Positions 9,879 through 21,059 of a stretch of DNA of 38,921 bases are shown here, piece after piece. The notes under the pieces are model-generated. The model saw nothing but the letters and a program-made list of their open reading frames with translations. It did not search any database and was not told the origin of the DNA. The stretch comes from Sodiomyces alkalinus F11. Taxonomy: Eukaryota; Ascomycota; Sordariomycetes; Glomerellales; Plectosphaerellaceae. Location: NCBI RefSeq assembly GCF_003711515.1, contig NW_021167094.1, positions 540,342 to 579,262 of the forward strand, read 5' to 3'. A program made the position numbers and the translations under genes. The first letter of the stretch is position 1, and every line of letters begins with the position of its first letter.

Positions 9879-12800
9879 TCAAGGACCCCGAGACTGGCTT
9901 TGAGAGTGGCCGTGGCTGCGTTCGCTTTCGCAAGCATTTGTCGAACGGGTAGGATCCGATCCCGCCAGACCTCGGCGATGGCTGATCCTCCTCTTGCCCA
10001 ACATCGCCTCGGCAGGCTGGCTCATTGCGGTCGTCCCCTCTGCTTCGTCGAACCCGAAGGATTCCCTGGCACGCCCATGATGCCGAGACGGAATCGTGCG
10101 CTTGATGTCTTCCAGTGTCCGCTCGAGCTGGCTTAGGAAAACCATCTGCTTATGCTCCTGCCGCCGAATATCTAACTCCAGTCGCTTCTGATTGAGAAGA
10201 AGGTGTTGCGCTAAATCGGCAGCCCGAGGCTCGGACGATAAACGGATGCCGTAGGGGCTGTGATGCGACATGAGATGGTCAAAACCTGAGAGCTCGACAC
10301 GGGTGTGGAAGAAGTCGCTATCTGAACGTGTCATCCACGCGCGAGAGCGGAAGAGGTCTTGCGCCGGTGGCTGTCTTCCAGGACTAGACAGCTGTCGGAC
10401 GTCGATGAACGACGGCTGGCTTGGCTCCGATACTGGTGCTTCATCCGCCGTCGTAGTGTATTGCTGAGCCGGAAAATCGCAAGGGGTCTGGGGAGGTGTG
10501 GGTTCTCCTGGAACCAACTTCGAAGCGGGAGGTTCTGAGACGGACGATGTGCTCGAAGCAGGACACGAGGGAGACCAAAGGTCCACGGATGGCGTCATAG
10601 GTTGAACGTCGACGACGGGCATGATGGCGCTCAGTCTTGGGGTCGGATCTGGCCTGGGTGCAAAGGTAGGCATTTCGTTATCCACGTCCTCTTTCTCCCG
10701 CGACTCTGCCTCCTCATCACTGTCTTGTTCCGGGGGCGGGGCCATGTAGCTGAGGCGGGAAGACACGAGCCTTTCCTGCTCCGTGCGAGGCAACGTTGCA
10801 GAATCCGAGCGGCGATGGGGAGTTCTCTGGCTCTCGGTATGGTCCGTTCCTTGCACGAAGCTGGCCTCCGATGGCTCGTAGCTGCTGAAGCGCTCGAGGA
10901 GGGGAACCGAGCTTGCCCAGCTGGTCCGAGTAAAACTGTTGAACCGTAAAGGTAGCATGGAGCTGACGGTACTGGTCCTCGCGGATGGAGCGTCTTCTGG
11001 CATGGGCGGCCTCGCGCTGCCGGGCTCCAAGAGGCGAGGATGACGGCCGCCCTGGTGGGGGTGCGACGAAGACTCCGAAGGCTCTTCGCGGTGATCTTGC
11101 CCGTCCCCAGCCGAGGTCATGGCGCCAGAAGGACGGCTAGAAACGGGTGGATCCAAACAGACGATGGGAGTCGATTCGAAAACATCTTGCTCAGCCGTAG
11201 GAGGCCGTGGAAAGTTGTCGGCAAGTTCTGCGACGCAGGGACCGCCATCCCGAGAAGGCAGGCGTAAGGAGCTGATAGCTGTCTCGGCTGTTTTGGGTCG
11301 CTGCTCCTCCCGAGGCGGAGCATCGGGTTCGCAATCTCGCGACTGCTGCGGCTTTGGCAATTGTTTCCGGGCTGCTTCCATATCTCGCTGCTTCAAAGAC
11401 CTGACCTTCTCGGCGCGGCGGCTCTTTCTCGAGGCATTCGTGCGCGTCGATGATTTGCGAGCCGGCGTCCTGGACCCTGTCTTGTCCGTCTTCTCTGTCT
11501 TGTCCGTCTTCTCTGTCTTGTCCGTCTTCTCTGTCTTGTCCGTCTTATCCGCTACATCCCCGCCACCCGTGACATCCATGATTTGACTCAACAAGGGCGG
11601 AGAATACCGCACCGCTGGTAGCAGGAATGGCGAGTCTAGGGTCTTTTGCTCTGACGCTAGGTGTGGAGCGCTGGACATTGTCGTAGCGGGTTCTTCAGTG
11701 GTCACCCGCGGCGGCTTCGCGGGATACGAGTCAACGACAGAGCTGAGGCCACACCCCTCGCGGATCCGACTCGGCGTCTCAAGCACCCTCCGCGTGGACG
11801 GCTTGCCGGGCGTGCTCGCGAGTGGGCCAACCGGTGCTTTCAGGCTTGACTTTCTCAGGGGCAGCTGAAGACGATGTGACCGGTGAGTCGAGAAACGGGA
11901 CGACGGTGATGGCAGCGGCTTCGTAGGAGGAGACATCAGTGGGGCCGGCGGCGGACCTCCGGCTGACTCCAGGGGATGAGTAGTGGTCAACCAGGAAACG
12001 TGAACCTGGCGAATACGCTCCTCGACGATGCTTTCCGGGGTTTTAGGAGTTGGCGTATCTGACCTCGAAATCTCGACAAAGTCGTTCGGATCCATGGGCA
12101 AGGGGGCACGTGGAGTGTGGGCGGGGGTCGTCCCCGACCTGCTGCCAAGCGAACTCCCGGCTGAGGTAGCGGGCGGCGACTGAGGTGGACTGATGGGAGC
12201 CTGGCGAGGCCAAAGACGAATAGACGCATTTGAGTCTTTGGTCTGAAGGCTGGGCATTCGGGGCTTTCCGGTTCCCTTGGAGAGGTAGTCACGATCCCCG
12301 GGTTCCAGGGGAGGCGAAGGGGGGAGCGGTTTGGTGGCGTTGAAAGCGGTGGCAGACCAGTCCGAGTTGGGACCCAAATGACAATGCTCCATGGGAACGG
12401 AGATGGCGATGTGGGAACGGCCCCGTGTTGTTTTAGCAACTACCGCGGTGCCGGGCAACTTGGGCTTGGGCGGAACGTCGTCTGAGGTGGCCGAATTGGG
12501 CCGCTGGATGCGAAGACGGAGTTTGTTCCTCAGCTGCTTCCACTTGCCCCGTCCCTCGACGGTGTCCGTCTCGTCATCGTCAAAGACCGATGTAAGGTGA
12601 TTCTGGGGTGGTGGCGGCACGGTCCGTAGGAACTGGATGAGGTCGCCCATGCTGGCTCGATCCTTGTCGTCTCGGGCACGGGCACGAGCACGGGTCCGGC
12701 GGCAATCCAAGGAGGCAGAGGAGTCGACGACTTCCGCCCCGCGCTTGCGCATAGCTTCGCCAAGGAGGTTGTTGGAGGATTTGGCGCGAGGAAGGCCAGT

Positions 12801-12932
12801 CTTGTCGGCGGCATCCAGTGCGAAAGAAGAGAAGCTAGAGAAATTAAGCCTCGGAGCACCGGCAAGCGAAGAGGCGACGGTAACCTCGTCCCGAGGAAAA
12901 GAGGGGGACCGACTTCCCTGTATCGTAGTCAT
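9879..12932 (-). CDS. large disordered Ser/Pro-rich protein, unknown function
   Basis: A single uninterrupted frame gives 1017 residues from the first ATG (12930-12932); the frame is open upstream but has no earlier ATG. I recognise no catalytic or membrane domain. The protein is very rich in Ser, Pro, Thr and Arg, with many SP/TP sites (TPKTPES, APISPPQSPP) that could be phosphorylated by proline-directed kinases. A KTDKTE repeat occupies about residues 459-484, followed by an Arg/Lys-rich basic segment (TNASRKSRRAEKVRSLKQR) that could bind nucleic acid or act as a nuclear signal. Near the C-terminus, about residues 906-950, a predicted helix or coiled coil (NQKRLELDIRRQEHKQMV) is the only ordered-looking part and is likely the conserved piece. 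GC-rich coding with clear third-position bias supports a real gene. Such proteins are common in filamentous fungi. Role unknown; a scaffold or regulatory protein is a guess. Confidence 0.75.
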   Translation of the reverse strand: MTTIQGSRSPSFPRDEVTVASSLAGAPRLNFSSFSSFALDAADKTGLPRAKSSNNLLGEAMRKRGAEVVDSSASLDCRRTRARARARDDKDRASMGDLIQFLRTVPPPPQNHLTSVFDDDETDTVEGRGKWKQLRNKLRLRIQRPNSATSDDVPPKPKLPGTAVVAKTTRGRSHIAISVPMEHCHLGPNSDWSATAFNATKPLPPSPPLEPGDRDYLSKGTGKPRMPSLQTKDSNASIRLWPRQAPISPPQSPPATSAGSSLGSRSGTTPAHTPRAPLPMDPNDFVEISRSDTPTPKTPESIVEERIRQVHVSWLTTTHPLESAGGPPPAPLMSPPTKPLPSPSSRFSTHRSHRLQLPLRKSSLKAPVGPLASTPGKPSTRRVLETPSRIREGCGLSSVVDSYPAKPPRVTTEEPATTMSSAPHLASEQKTLDSPFLLPAVRYSPPLLSQIMDVTGGGDVADKTDKTEKTDKTEKTDKTEKTDKTGSRTPARKSSTRTNASRKSRRAEKVRSLKQRDMEAARKQLPKPQQSRDCEPDAPPREEQRPKTAETAISSLRLPSRDGGPCVAELADNFPRPPTAEQDVFESTPIVCLDPPVSSRPSGAMTSAGDGQDHREEPSESSSHPHQGGRHPRLLEPGSARPPMPEDAPSARTSTVSSMLPLRFNSFTRTSWASSVPLLERFSSYEPSEASFVQGTDHTESQRTPHRRSDSATLPRTEQERLVSSRLSYMAPPPEQDSDEEAESREKEDVDNEMPTFAPRPDPTPRLSAIMPVVDVQPMTPSVDLWSPSCPASSTSSVSEPPASKLVPGEPTPPQTPCDFPAQQYTTTADEAPVSEPSQPSFIDVRQLSSPGRQPPAQDLFRSRAWMTRSDSDFFHTRVELSGFDHLMSHHSPYGIRLSSEPRAADLAQHLLLNQKRLELDIRRQEHKQMVFLSQLERTLEDIKRTIPSRHHGRARESFGFDEAEGTTAMSQPAEAMLGKRRISHRRGLAGSDPTRSTNACESERSHGHSQSQSRGP
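11467..11556 (-). repeat. in-frame repeat encoding KTDKTE units
   Basis: On the plus strand the unit is close to TTGTCCGTCTTCTCTGTC, an 18-base repeat present about four times. It keeps the reading frame and encodes alternating KTD and KTE triplets. The near-identity of the copies suggests recent expansion. Confidence 0.8.
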
Positions 12933-14377
12933 TTCTGGCAAGGGGCGACGAGAAACACTACATGCGCACTGTGGACTATGGTACCAACGGGGTATGCTGT
13001 ACTGTATGCTACTGACGAGCAGTGAGAGATGGGGGGAATGGAGGAGGGTGTCTCGTCTCAGCAGCAAGGCGGGGAATCAGACAAGAGGCAAGGTGAACGC
13101 AGGGGTTTGAATGAAAGGAATGGACAATAGACAAACGAGGAACGAGGAACGAAGTAAGGGACAGGAAAGCAATAGCACCAGACGAAGTTGAGGAGCCCAA
13201 GACTGGCATGCATGAGGAACTGGATGATATCGCCGGGTCTTATGAGAGAGCCTAACAACCAGAACTCTTGGGGAGGCGCTGCACTGCAGATATCAAGGGG
13301 GTCTGCCCGAAGGGGGGTATCAGAGAGGTGGGTAAAGGCCGATATATCCCTCGAGCATCAATACGCAGTCCTCGCAAAAAGCATCAAGAACCAAGTCGAG
13401 AGTTGGGTGCGTCAACAGGCAAGAGTCGGGGAGGCGAAAAAGAAACGGACATGTAACGGACCAGCCTATGGTGATGGTCCGTCATCTTTTCCGTCTGGGC
13501 CTGCTTCTGGCTACTGTAGCGATAAGAAAGTGAGTATGCACCTGACTGAGGTGCGAGACAAGCTCTGCCATGCAGCAAGGGATGGAAGAAGAGGGAAAAA
13601 GAGGAGGGGGGAGGCCGGCAGAGAGGGTGCATATGCTTCCAGTGGTGAGCTTTGCATGAGCGGCTTTCTTTCTTTGTGCCTCCCTTGTATTCCAAAGGTT
13701 CAGAGGTCCAAAGGTCCCAGGCCTTCTGCCATGTTGACCTGTCTGAGCCTCTAGCATGTCTTGCCGCAGCACGAGGGCGACAAAACTGGGAGGAATACCA
13801 TGATTCGATACCGGAGACTGCGAGACAAGTCTTTGCGGCAAAGCTCGTGCTCAAGACATGGGCAGACACGTCTTACCAGTACTCCGTAGTGCGTTGCCCT
13901 ATGCGGGCTGTCATGATACTGACGTCGTCATGCTTCGAGTCTTGACCATTCCACGGGGCGAGGTTGGCGGCAAAATAAACATAATGTAATAAATAAACAT
14001 GATATAAATTGGGAAGTCGGGGGGTTTGGGTTTGCTCCACGGCAAACAATAGTACCAATTGGTCGGTCCGTTTGGCTGAGATTTGACTGATCATAGGCAT
14101 GGAATGCGAGAGGAGGGCTAGCAAGTGCTGTGGTAGCAGCAATTCGATAGTCGAACGTTGCTTTTTGCTCAAACTCGAAGCTGTCCGGCGTGGCGCCGAC
14201 GTTGCCTAGCGCGGTAATTAGCGGGCATTGGAGGCAGGGAAGAAGCAAAAGCGAAGTTGGAACCCAAAGAAGCGACACGAGAGTGGTGGATGAACTGTGG
14301 CTGGCCGAGATTCGGGCGATGTGGAGGAGGAGCGAGGAGATACCCGAGGCAGTCGCACGGATCCCGGGATCGGTCTT
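12933..14377. other. spacer upstream of the 1017-residue gene
   Basis: This is probably the promoter and long leader of the minus-strand gene. Frames of up to 188 codons exist on the plus strand, but they start at TTG rather than ATG and look like chance. Purine-rich sequence (GAGGAAG types) covers 13020-13160 and 13560-13620. No gene is supported. Confidence 0.5.
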
Positions 14378-14390
14378 GCCTTCAAAACTT
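14378..14390. repeat. left copy of probable LINE target-site duplication
   Basis: GCCTTCAAAACTT lies directly before the (TTA)n tract that ends the element. It matches GCCTTTAAAACTT at 21047-21059 in 12 of 13 positions. The one difference is C versus T in a CpA, the change RIP makes. CpA dinucleotides are normal to the left of it and almost vanish to the right. Confidence 0.7.
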
Positions 14391-14404
14391 TATTATTATT
14401 ATTA
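14391..14404 (-). repeat. (TAA)n 3' tail of the LINE
   Basis: The plus strand reads TATTATTATTATTA, which is TAA repeats on the coding strand, next to the probable target-site duplication. Elements of the I/Tad group often end in short simple repeats instead of poly(A). Confidence 0.7.
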
Positions 14405-17337
14405 TCGATCTTACTCCGCTATCCTAACTAATCTATAGGAGCCTTTTTAGGCTATACGGTCCTTCTCGGGTGGCTATAGGAGGGAAAACCCGGGTAAAAC
14501 CCGGGGAAAACCCTTATACACTTCCTTAGGTGGAGTGGTACCGCTACGGGGCTGATATAGCCCCGGTTTATCTTTGCTATATATCTGGATCGTACCTTTA
14601 GGCTAGTGGCTAACGGGAGGTATAGTAGGCTAGTAGTTAGGTAGGTTAGCCTAAGCCGATCGTTAGCGACGGAGTAGGGCCGAGGGGGTACCGCTGCGCC
14701 TCCGTGGTACGGAGGCTATAGTCCTTTAGCCTCGGCCTCCCTGCGTCCCCGAGGATCGTGCCTTTTATTCCTTCTATTCGGTTAATAAACAGAGTAAGGG
14801 AGGTAGGCGCCTCCTACCTCCCTTAAGTAGGTTCCTGCTATATCCGGCGGCAGGTAAGGGGAATAAGGCTCTACCCTATTATAGAATTAGATAGTTAATA
14901 TCCCTTAAGGTCTTTATACCTCTTTTTCCTCTTTCTTCCTCCTATAATACTAATAAGTTTATTATAGGTTTTCTCCCGATCTATTCCCGCTTATAGTGCC
15001 GTAGGCTTAATATTACGGCTTTATACTAATAGTAAAACCCTTTAGTTTCCCTTGTTTATTTTCCTATTATAACTAGACTATAAGTGCTTAGTAGGTAGCG
15101 CCGCGGTGGCGTGGTAGCGTGGGGTTAACTAGGTAGTATAGTATTAATTTATATATACGAATAATTAAGTGGTAGTAGTAGTATAATATAAGTTCTCCTA
15201 ATAGCGTAATAATGCATTAGTAGTAGCGTGCTAATAGTCGTAGATATTATCTCCTAATAATAATACTAATAATAATTATAACCGGTATACGAAGGGCTCG
15301 GTTTAGGTTATACCGTATATATCCCCTAGTAGTATCGGGGCGGTACCGTGGTGGCTAACCTAGTATAGTTATATTCGTTATAGTAAGCGCTTAGGTATAT
15401 ACTCGGACAACGTAGAGGCCTACTCTAATACCACGGGTATAGGGGTAGCTTATTTTTAGTATACTAATAGCCGGTGTCCGTGTAAGAATATAAGTCGTAT
15501 CGATATCGTTATAGTACTATAGGTATATCGTGGTAGTATATACTAATTTTCCTTTAGGTCCCCCCCGCTATTAAAAAGTAGTAGTAGCGTCTTATAGATC
15601 TTTATAGGGCGTATATAGTAGTAAAGGCCGCCGGTAATAACGGTGTCGCTACTATATATCTCCCCCTTTAGTGCTAAAGTGGTCCCCTACTAATAAGCTA
15701 TAGGCTAAAGAGCGTTTAGGGACAGCGTCCTAGTCTTTTAGCCGGGCCCTAAACCGGGCGCTACCTTCCGGTTATAGCCGTAGCGGCCCCGTATCGGCGG
15801 AGGTATAAGGATTATCTTATTAGATAAAACGTTTAGAGGGTAAAATAGACCTTATTCTAAAGCACCTTATAAGTAGCCTCTTTTCGGTCTCCTTACGGTA
15901 TTATAGTGGCGGTAGTTAGCTAACCGGTCCTAGTAGGGCCTAGAATATATTAAGAGTGGTATTAGCGCTACCAAGGACGATAAGGATAATAATAACTAGG
16001 GCGATAATAGCTAATAGCTATTAGTGGCCCCCCCTAGCGCCGAGATAATACTGCTAGGGTCCCGGCTTATAGGACCCCTATTAATAATTAATAGATCCGC
16101 CGCATTATACTACCTCCGCTCCGGTCCCGCTTTAGTATCCCCTTTATTTTCGTAGGCCTCTATAACTTTAAGGGCGAGGCGAAAGTCTTTAAGCCTCTTC
16201 CGTTATAGGAACCACCTTATAACTGCCCCGGCTTCGGTATCGTGTTCTAGTGCGTTATATAAGTCTTTCTTAGTCGTGAGTGGCCTCCTTACGGCACCGA
16301 AGAGGCCTTTACGGTCCTCCGCGGCTACCTCCTAGCACTAGGGTACTATATACTCTGTCGTTTCCGCCCCTCCGTCCCTATAGGGGTACCGCGGTAAAGG
16401 GAAGCCCGGTACCCTCGCTTTAGCTAGGAATGCCCGTAAGCCTAGTTTTTCTAATCTAATCTAGGTAAGTACGGAGCTTTATAGTTTAAGGAGTCCTCTA
16501 TATTTCCGGAGGGAGCGTTATATCGGGGGGCGGCTTAGTGCCGTTATGGCGTAGGTATAGGGCTATTATGCTTCCGCCTAGGCTTAACCCTATTCCCTTA
16601 TAAGGGCCTTCCGCGGGGGTAAGGTTCCGGCCTAGGCTATTAGGGCGGTAAGCTATACCGTCTACGTAAGGGCGGCGTAGGTCCTATAATACCGGTTCGG
16701 TACCGTTAAGGCTCTCGCCGCGGCGTTTACTCTGGCTAATATCTTATCTTCTATCCCTTCTTCTTATATCCGAAGGATCTTTCGGGCACTTAGGCTTAAG
16801 AGGTATAGGTTAAGGGGGGGGATAAAGGTCTTTTTTTCAAGGACCCTAACCGGCGTGGCTTTATAGGCTCCGGCTACTAGTCGGAGGTATCGGTTCTATA
16901 CCGCTATAAGTACCGCTACAGGGCCGTGCCGGGGGCCGGCCCCTATCTTATAGACGGTTAAGGCGTAATAGGCGATTATTAGTCATATAACCACGAGGTA
17001 TAGTCTCCTTATATCTATAAAGCTATACCTCCACGTTACTGCGCTAAGCCTTAAAAGGGCGTATATTTAGGTGGCTAGGCGGCTTTTTACCTTTTTAGTG
17101 TTTCGCCGGAAGTTAAGCTTCCTATTAAGCTAAACGCCTAGGAGCCTTATCGCCTCCGCCGCCGGCACCGAAGTAGTACCGAGGGGGAGCGGGGTGGGTA
17201 AGGGTTAGCGTGACTTCGTAAAGGGGATATAAACGTATTTAGCTAGTTCGAATTATAATCCGCTCGCTATCTCTTAGTTTAGGTATATCCGCTACGCGGT
17301 AGCAAGGCGTTACTGCGTTTATACCTCCGTCCTGCTA

Positions 17338-19330
17338 AAGGCGATAATATTCGTGTTATCGGCGAAGCCTATTACTATCGTTTTAGGAACTCTTTCTAGT
17401 TCTTCGTATAGGGTAGAGATATAGAGGATAAAGAGGATAGGGAGATCGGGGAGCTTTACGGTACGCCCTTACGGAGGTATCGTGGGGGGGCCGTTTTGCT
17501 ATTAAGTAATAGCTAGGCTATACGGTCTTTAAGGAAGCTACTAATTAGGGTAGTAAGCTACCGGGGGAAGCCTTTCCTTTTAAGTACCTTAAGGAGGCAA
17601 GAATAAGGGATAGTATCGAAGGCGCCTTTAATATTTAGTTAGAGTATCGAAGCGGTGCCGCTATAGGCCTAGCTCGCCCTTATAGCCTCCGTGGCTTTTT
17701 ATACTACTATCTCTATACTTCGCCCTATCCGGTTAATTATTTATCCCTCTAGGAGGAGCCGATACTCCTCCGCTATAGTCGCGATCCGGTCGGCTAGTAT
17801 CCCCTTAAGGACCTTACCTATTATACTAAGGAGTAATATCGGTCGTTAGCCCTTTACTATCCTATAATCGGCCGGCGGCCGGCCTTCCTTCTTAAGGACT
17901 ACTATAGTAGCGTAGCGGCACCTTTTCGGGTAGTAGCTTATTTTAAGGCACGCTATAAAGATAGCACTAAGTCTTTAGTATAGGGGGGGTCTATATACTT
18001 TTAGGAGCCCTGCTAGGAGGCCGTCGGGGCCTAGTATCGCCTAGGGTTTTATTTTCTTAAGGCGCCCCTATATATCCGCTACGGTAATATCTCGGCGGAT
18101 ATCCTACCCCGGGGGGAATTCCGCGCTTAGGGGCCTAGGGGTGGTAGGGAGGGGGGGGGGAAGAACTTCCGGTTTAGAACTTCGGCCTTTTTTACGTGTA
18201 TAGTTACCGGGTAGTCGCTATTATCTTAGTATAGTGGTAGCACCGATAGGGGGTTTAGTAATACGCCCCCTTTAGTTCGTGCCTATTTCTATAGCCGCTA
18301 AAGAAGGCTATCGTCCTTTCTGGTTAAGTAGAGTAAGTGCCGTTAGTATATCCGCTTCGCTACCGCCACGGCCTTATCTTAGCGCCTCTCCGCTTCCTAG
18401 AACTTATCCTATTAGTTCCGGGACTTCCTGGATATATATCTACGGTAGAGGCGCCTTACTTCCTAGGTAAGGGCGGTTAGCTCCGCGTTCTATTAGGGGG
18501 TAGATAGGCGTTTAGGAGTGCCCTTATAGCGGCGCGGCGCGGCCTTATCGGCTATATTCGTAAGGTCTACTATTAGGTTATCTAGTGCTAAGTCGATATC
18601 TTCTAGTAATATAAGGGGGCCGGTCTACTATAGCCGCGTAGCGAGCTAGGGGACCTATAAGGGGTCGAAGTCTTTTTAGACCTAGCGGGGCCCGGCTAGG
18701 TCCCGCGGTAGTATCGTCGCGGTAATCGGCGAGGTATCTATCTCTATAAGGATTCGGGCCGTCTATAAGTAGTAGTTAGACCCGATAACGGTTTTATCCG
18801 GGCCGCTAAAGTTATAGCGGAGCCTTTATATTACCTATATAAGGTTAATAGTACTAGTACGCCGGCCTGGGTAGTGCTATATAGTTATTCCGGGGGGGGT
18901 TATTAGGTTAAGGTTCTACCGGGTTATAAGGGTAAGTAGGGTATCGGCTCGGGGGTAGTACCGTGGTGGCTATAACTATAGGGGGTAGTATAGGTTAAAG
19001 TCCCCTATAAGGACGTATCGGCCCTATAGCGGTACTGTATCGAATATATCTTATAGGAGCGTGTTTTAGGGGATCTTAGCTAACTAGTAGTTCTTTAAGT
19101 AGATCGACTAGATTATAAGGGTATTATCTCCGGTCCTGAATATAACCGTGTAGGTATTATAGTAGGCCCGCTACGCCTATATATATAGCGGGTATCTCTT
19201 ATAGATATATAGGAGGGCGCGGCCTCCTCCTTAGATTAGCTAGTATACCCCTTAGGAGGGGTAGGCGGGGCTTTTTATAAAATTATTAAGGCCGGGTTCC
19301 TAGATTACTATTATATTATATTCGGCGCGG
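17338..19330 (-). pseudogene. LINE ORF2 remnant: endonuclease and reverse transcriptase
   Basis: Endonuclease: near 19200-19325 the frame reads YNIIVI-stop-EPGLNNFIKSP, where the stop TAG replaces the Gln of the QEP motif whose Glu is catalytic; further TAG/TAA stops follow at probable Gln codons before a GGGRALLYIYKRYPL stretch. The C-terminal SDH motif is present as GSNYYL (18757-18799), so Asp became Asn and His became Tyr. Reverse transcriptase: the catalytic box reads IVIGFADNTNIIAF at 17338-17386, with the second Asp of FADD changed to Asn. Just upstream, a Q-SP-type sequence and ILFILYISTLYEELERV match the preceding conserved block, with a one-base frameshift between them. The ORF certainly extends beyond these limits in both directions, but I could not place its ends. 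An RNase H domain, expected in Tad elements, was not identified. Confidence 0.85.
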
Positions 19331-19800
19331 TATTAGAGCGGTAGCTCCCGCCGCGCCTAACTCCTCCCTATATTCTATAAAAGGACGTGGATTTCTATTC
19401 ATTAGAGGGGGGGGGGGGTTAAGACGACATGCCCGGTGTAGCCGGGGTCTGGCTCTAGGGTTCCTACTATAGTGCCTTACCGGTCCCGCGAGGGATTATA
19501 TAGGCGCTTATAGGGCCCGGTGTCGGGGAGCCCTTATATCCTTTAGTCCTTTTCGGGGGGCGTCCACGGCCCTTACGGAGGGGCCTATCCTAGTCCTAGG
19601 CGATAATAAGCGGGGGGAAGATCTACGACTACTATAGGTATACCGTTTTAGTCTAGCGGGTACTATCGAAGTCCCTGGCTTAGTATTTATACGCTTCGCG
19701 AGTCTTCTCGGCCTTTTTCTTAAGTAGCCGGTATAAGTCGTTAAAGGTGTTATAGTCTCCGGTATAGGCGGTATAGCGGCGGGGTCGGCCGGGCGCCGTA

Positions 19801-19922
19801 GCGTTATAGTACCTTAGGCCTTATAGGTGCGCTGATTCGGGCTTAGCGTAGTAATAGTATACCTTTTTTACCGCCGGGTAGCCGTTAGCCTTATAGCCGA
19901 AGTGTAGGCACTTATAGTACCT
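19801..19922 (-). pseudogene. LINE ORF1 (gag) zinc-knuckle remnant
   Basis: At 19874-19922 the minus strand reads RYYKCLHFGYKANGYPAVKK. Reversing CpA mutations gives a classical C-x2-C-x4-H-x4-C knuckle, of which only the second Cys is left. Next to it (19801-19866) a second knuckle of the form C-x2-C-x6-H-x5-C has lost all its Cys to Tyr but kept the His (SAHL). The rest of ORF1 must lie upstream, up to about 20990, but is too decayed to delimit. Confidence 0.75.
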
Positions 19923-21046
19923 TAGGGGGCTAAGGTTAGGATTATATAGTTTATAGATATAGCTGCCCCCTTTAAAGAGGAGGGTATTCCGGATAAGGCT
20001 TATTACCCATTCCGGTAAAGCCGATTCGATAAGGAGGAGCGTTACCCTACCGGTGCCGCGGCGGGGTACTCGCTATCGCGCCCGGAGAATTTTAGCCTCG
20101 GGGTTTATATCTTATAGGGATACTAGTAGGTCCTCCTCGGATAGGGCGTTAAGGACCTCCCGGGGGATAGCCTTAGTAAGCGTAGGGTAGGTTCGCGCGG
20201 TTAGGGTGGCTTCTTTACTAAAGGTCTTTTTAACCTAATACTCCTTATAGGTAGTCTACTACTATACCCTTTTAGTAAAGGTAAGGCAGATATTACTATT
20301 AGGTAGCTTCCGTGCCGCTACGGTATCGTATCGGGTAATCGTAGCATTTATAGCTTAAATAATTTCCTTAGGGGTCCTGGCTCTAAGGGGCTGGTTTTCG
20401 GGGAGGGTTTTTTAGCGGACTATTAGCTCCTAATAGTGCTTAGCGGGGATTATTTTAAGGGGGCGGGGTCCCGTAGCGGTATTACTACGGGTGCTCGGGC
20501 TATAATATTAGCCTAAGTCTCTCTTATACCGCTTATTCCTTTTCGGAGTTCCTTACGGATAATATAGCGGACAGTTACGTATAGGTGTATTAGCGGTGTT
20601 ATACCGGTATTCTTACGGGTACTACGTATCGTGATTAGTTTCTTTACTAGCTCTACGACCTAGTTAATCGTGTTCCTATTAGCTAATAGGGCCTGAATTT
20701 CTGCCCTGATCTTAGTTACTCTTAGTTCCGGGGGGCGCAGTAGTCCCCTTTCGGTCTTATATCGGTTCCGCGCTATATCCTGCCACGAGCGGGGGGGGGA
20801 GCGCTTATATTACGAAAAGTGGGTCCGTTACGAATTCTATATAGTTAAGGTCGGGGCGACGCTATACCATGACTCTTCCGGCTATACCGTAGCTCCGGTA
20901 TTACGGTGCCGCTACGATAATATCCCGGGAGGGAGGTAGTAGTTATAATCTCTATCCTAATAGTTTTATCGATTTTGCTCTTATTACTCGCCCGTGGTTA
21001 ATAGGCGTGTCGATATCGAGTGTCGAATTGACTTAGGCGGTGGTTG

Positions 21047-21059
21047 GCCTTTAAAACTT
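21047..21059. repeat. right copy of probable LINE target-site duplication
   Basis: GCCTTTAAAACTT marks the 5' end of the minus-strand element. Ordinary CpA-containing sequence (CTTACAACGTAGACT) resumes immediately after it, which supports this boundary independently of the repeat. Confidence 0.65.

Larger units (their letters stand above)
14391..21046 (-). mobile_element. RIP-inactivated Tad/I-like LINE retrotransposon
   Basis: About 6.66 kb, a normal length for a full Tad-type LINE, oriented on the minus strand. Reading that strand recovers gag zinc knuckles (19801-19922), an APE-type endonuclease (about 18757-19325) and a reverse transcriptase (about 17338-17480), in the order ORF1-EN-RT expected for this class. 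The 3' end is a (TAA)n tail at 14391-14404 and the flanks carry a probable 13-base duplication. Every frame is riddled with stops. CpA is almost absent on the plus strand and reduced on the minus strand, while CpG remains common, so the DNA stays GC-moderate despite heavy mutation. In-frame stops fall where Gln codons are expected, and His and Cys of the motifs became Tyr, all C-to-T in CpA. Only one frame over 60 codons survives (18279-18470, meaningless). The element cannot be mobile. Confidence 0.9.

Noticed and set aside
13188..13754. 188-codon plus-strand frame
   Set aside because: It opens at TTG, lacks coding bias and resembles no protein. It lies in the probable promoter of the minus-strand gene.
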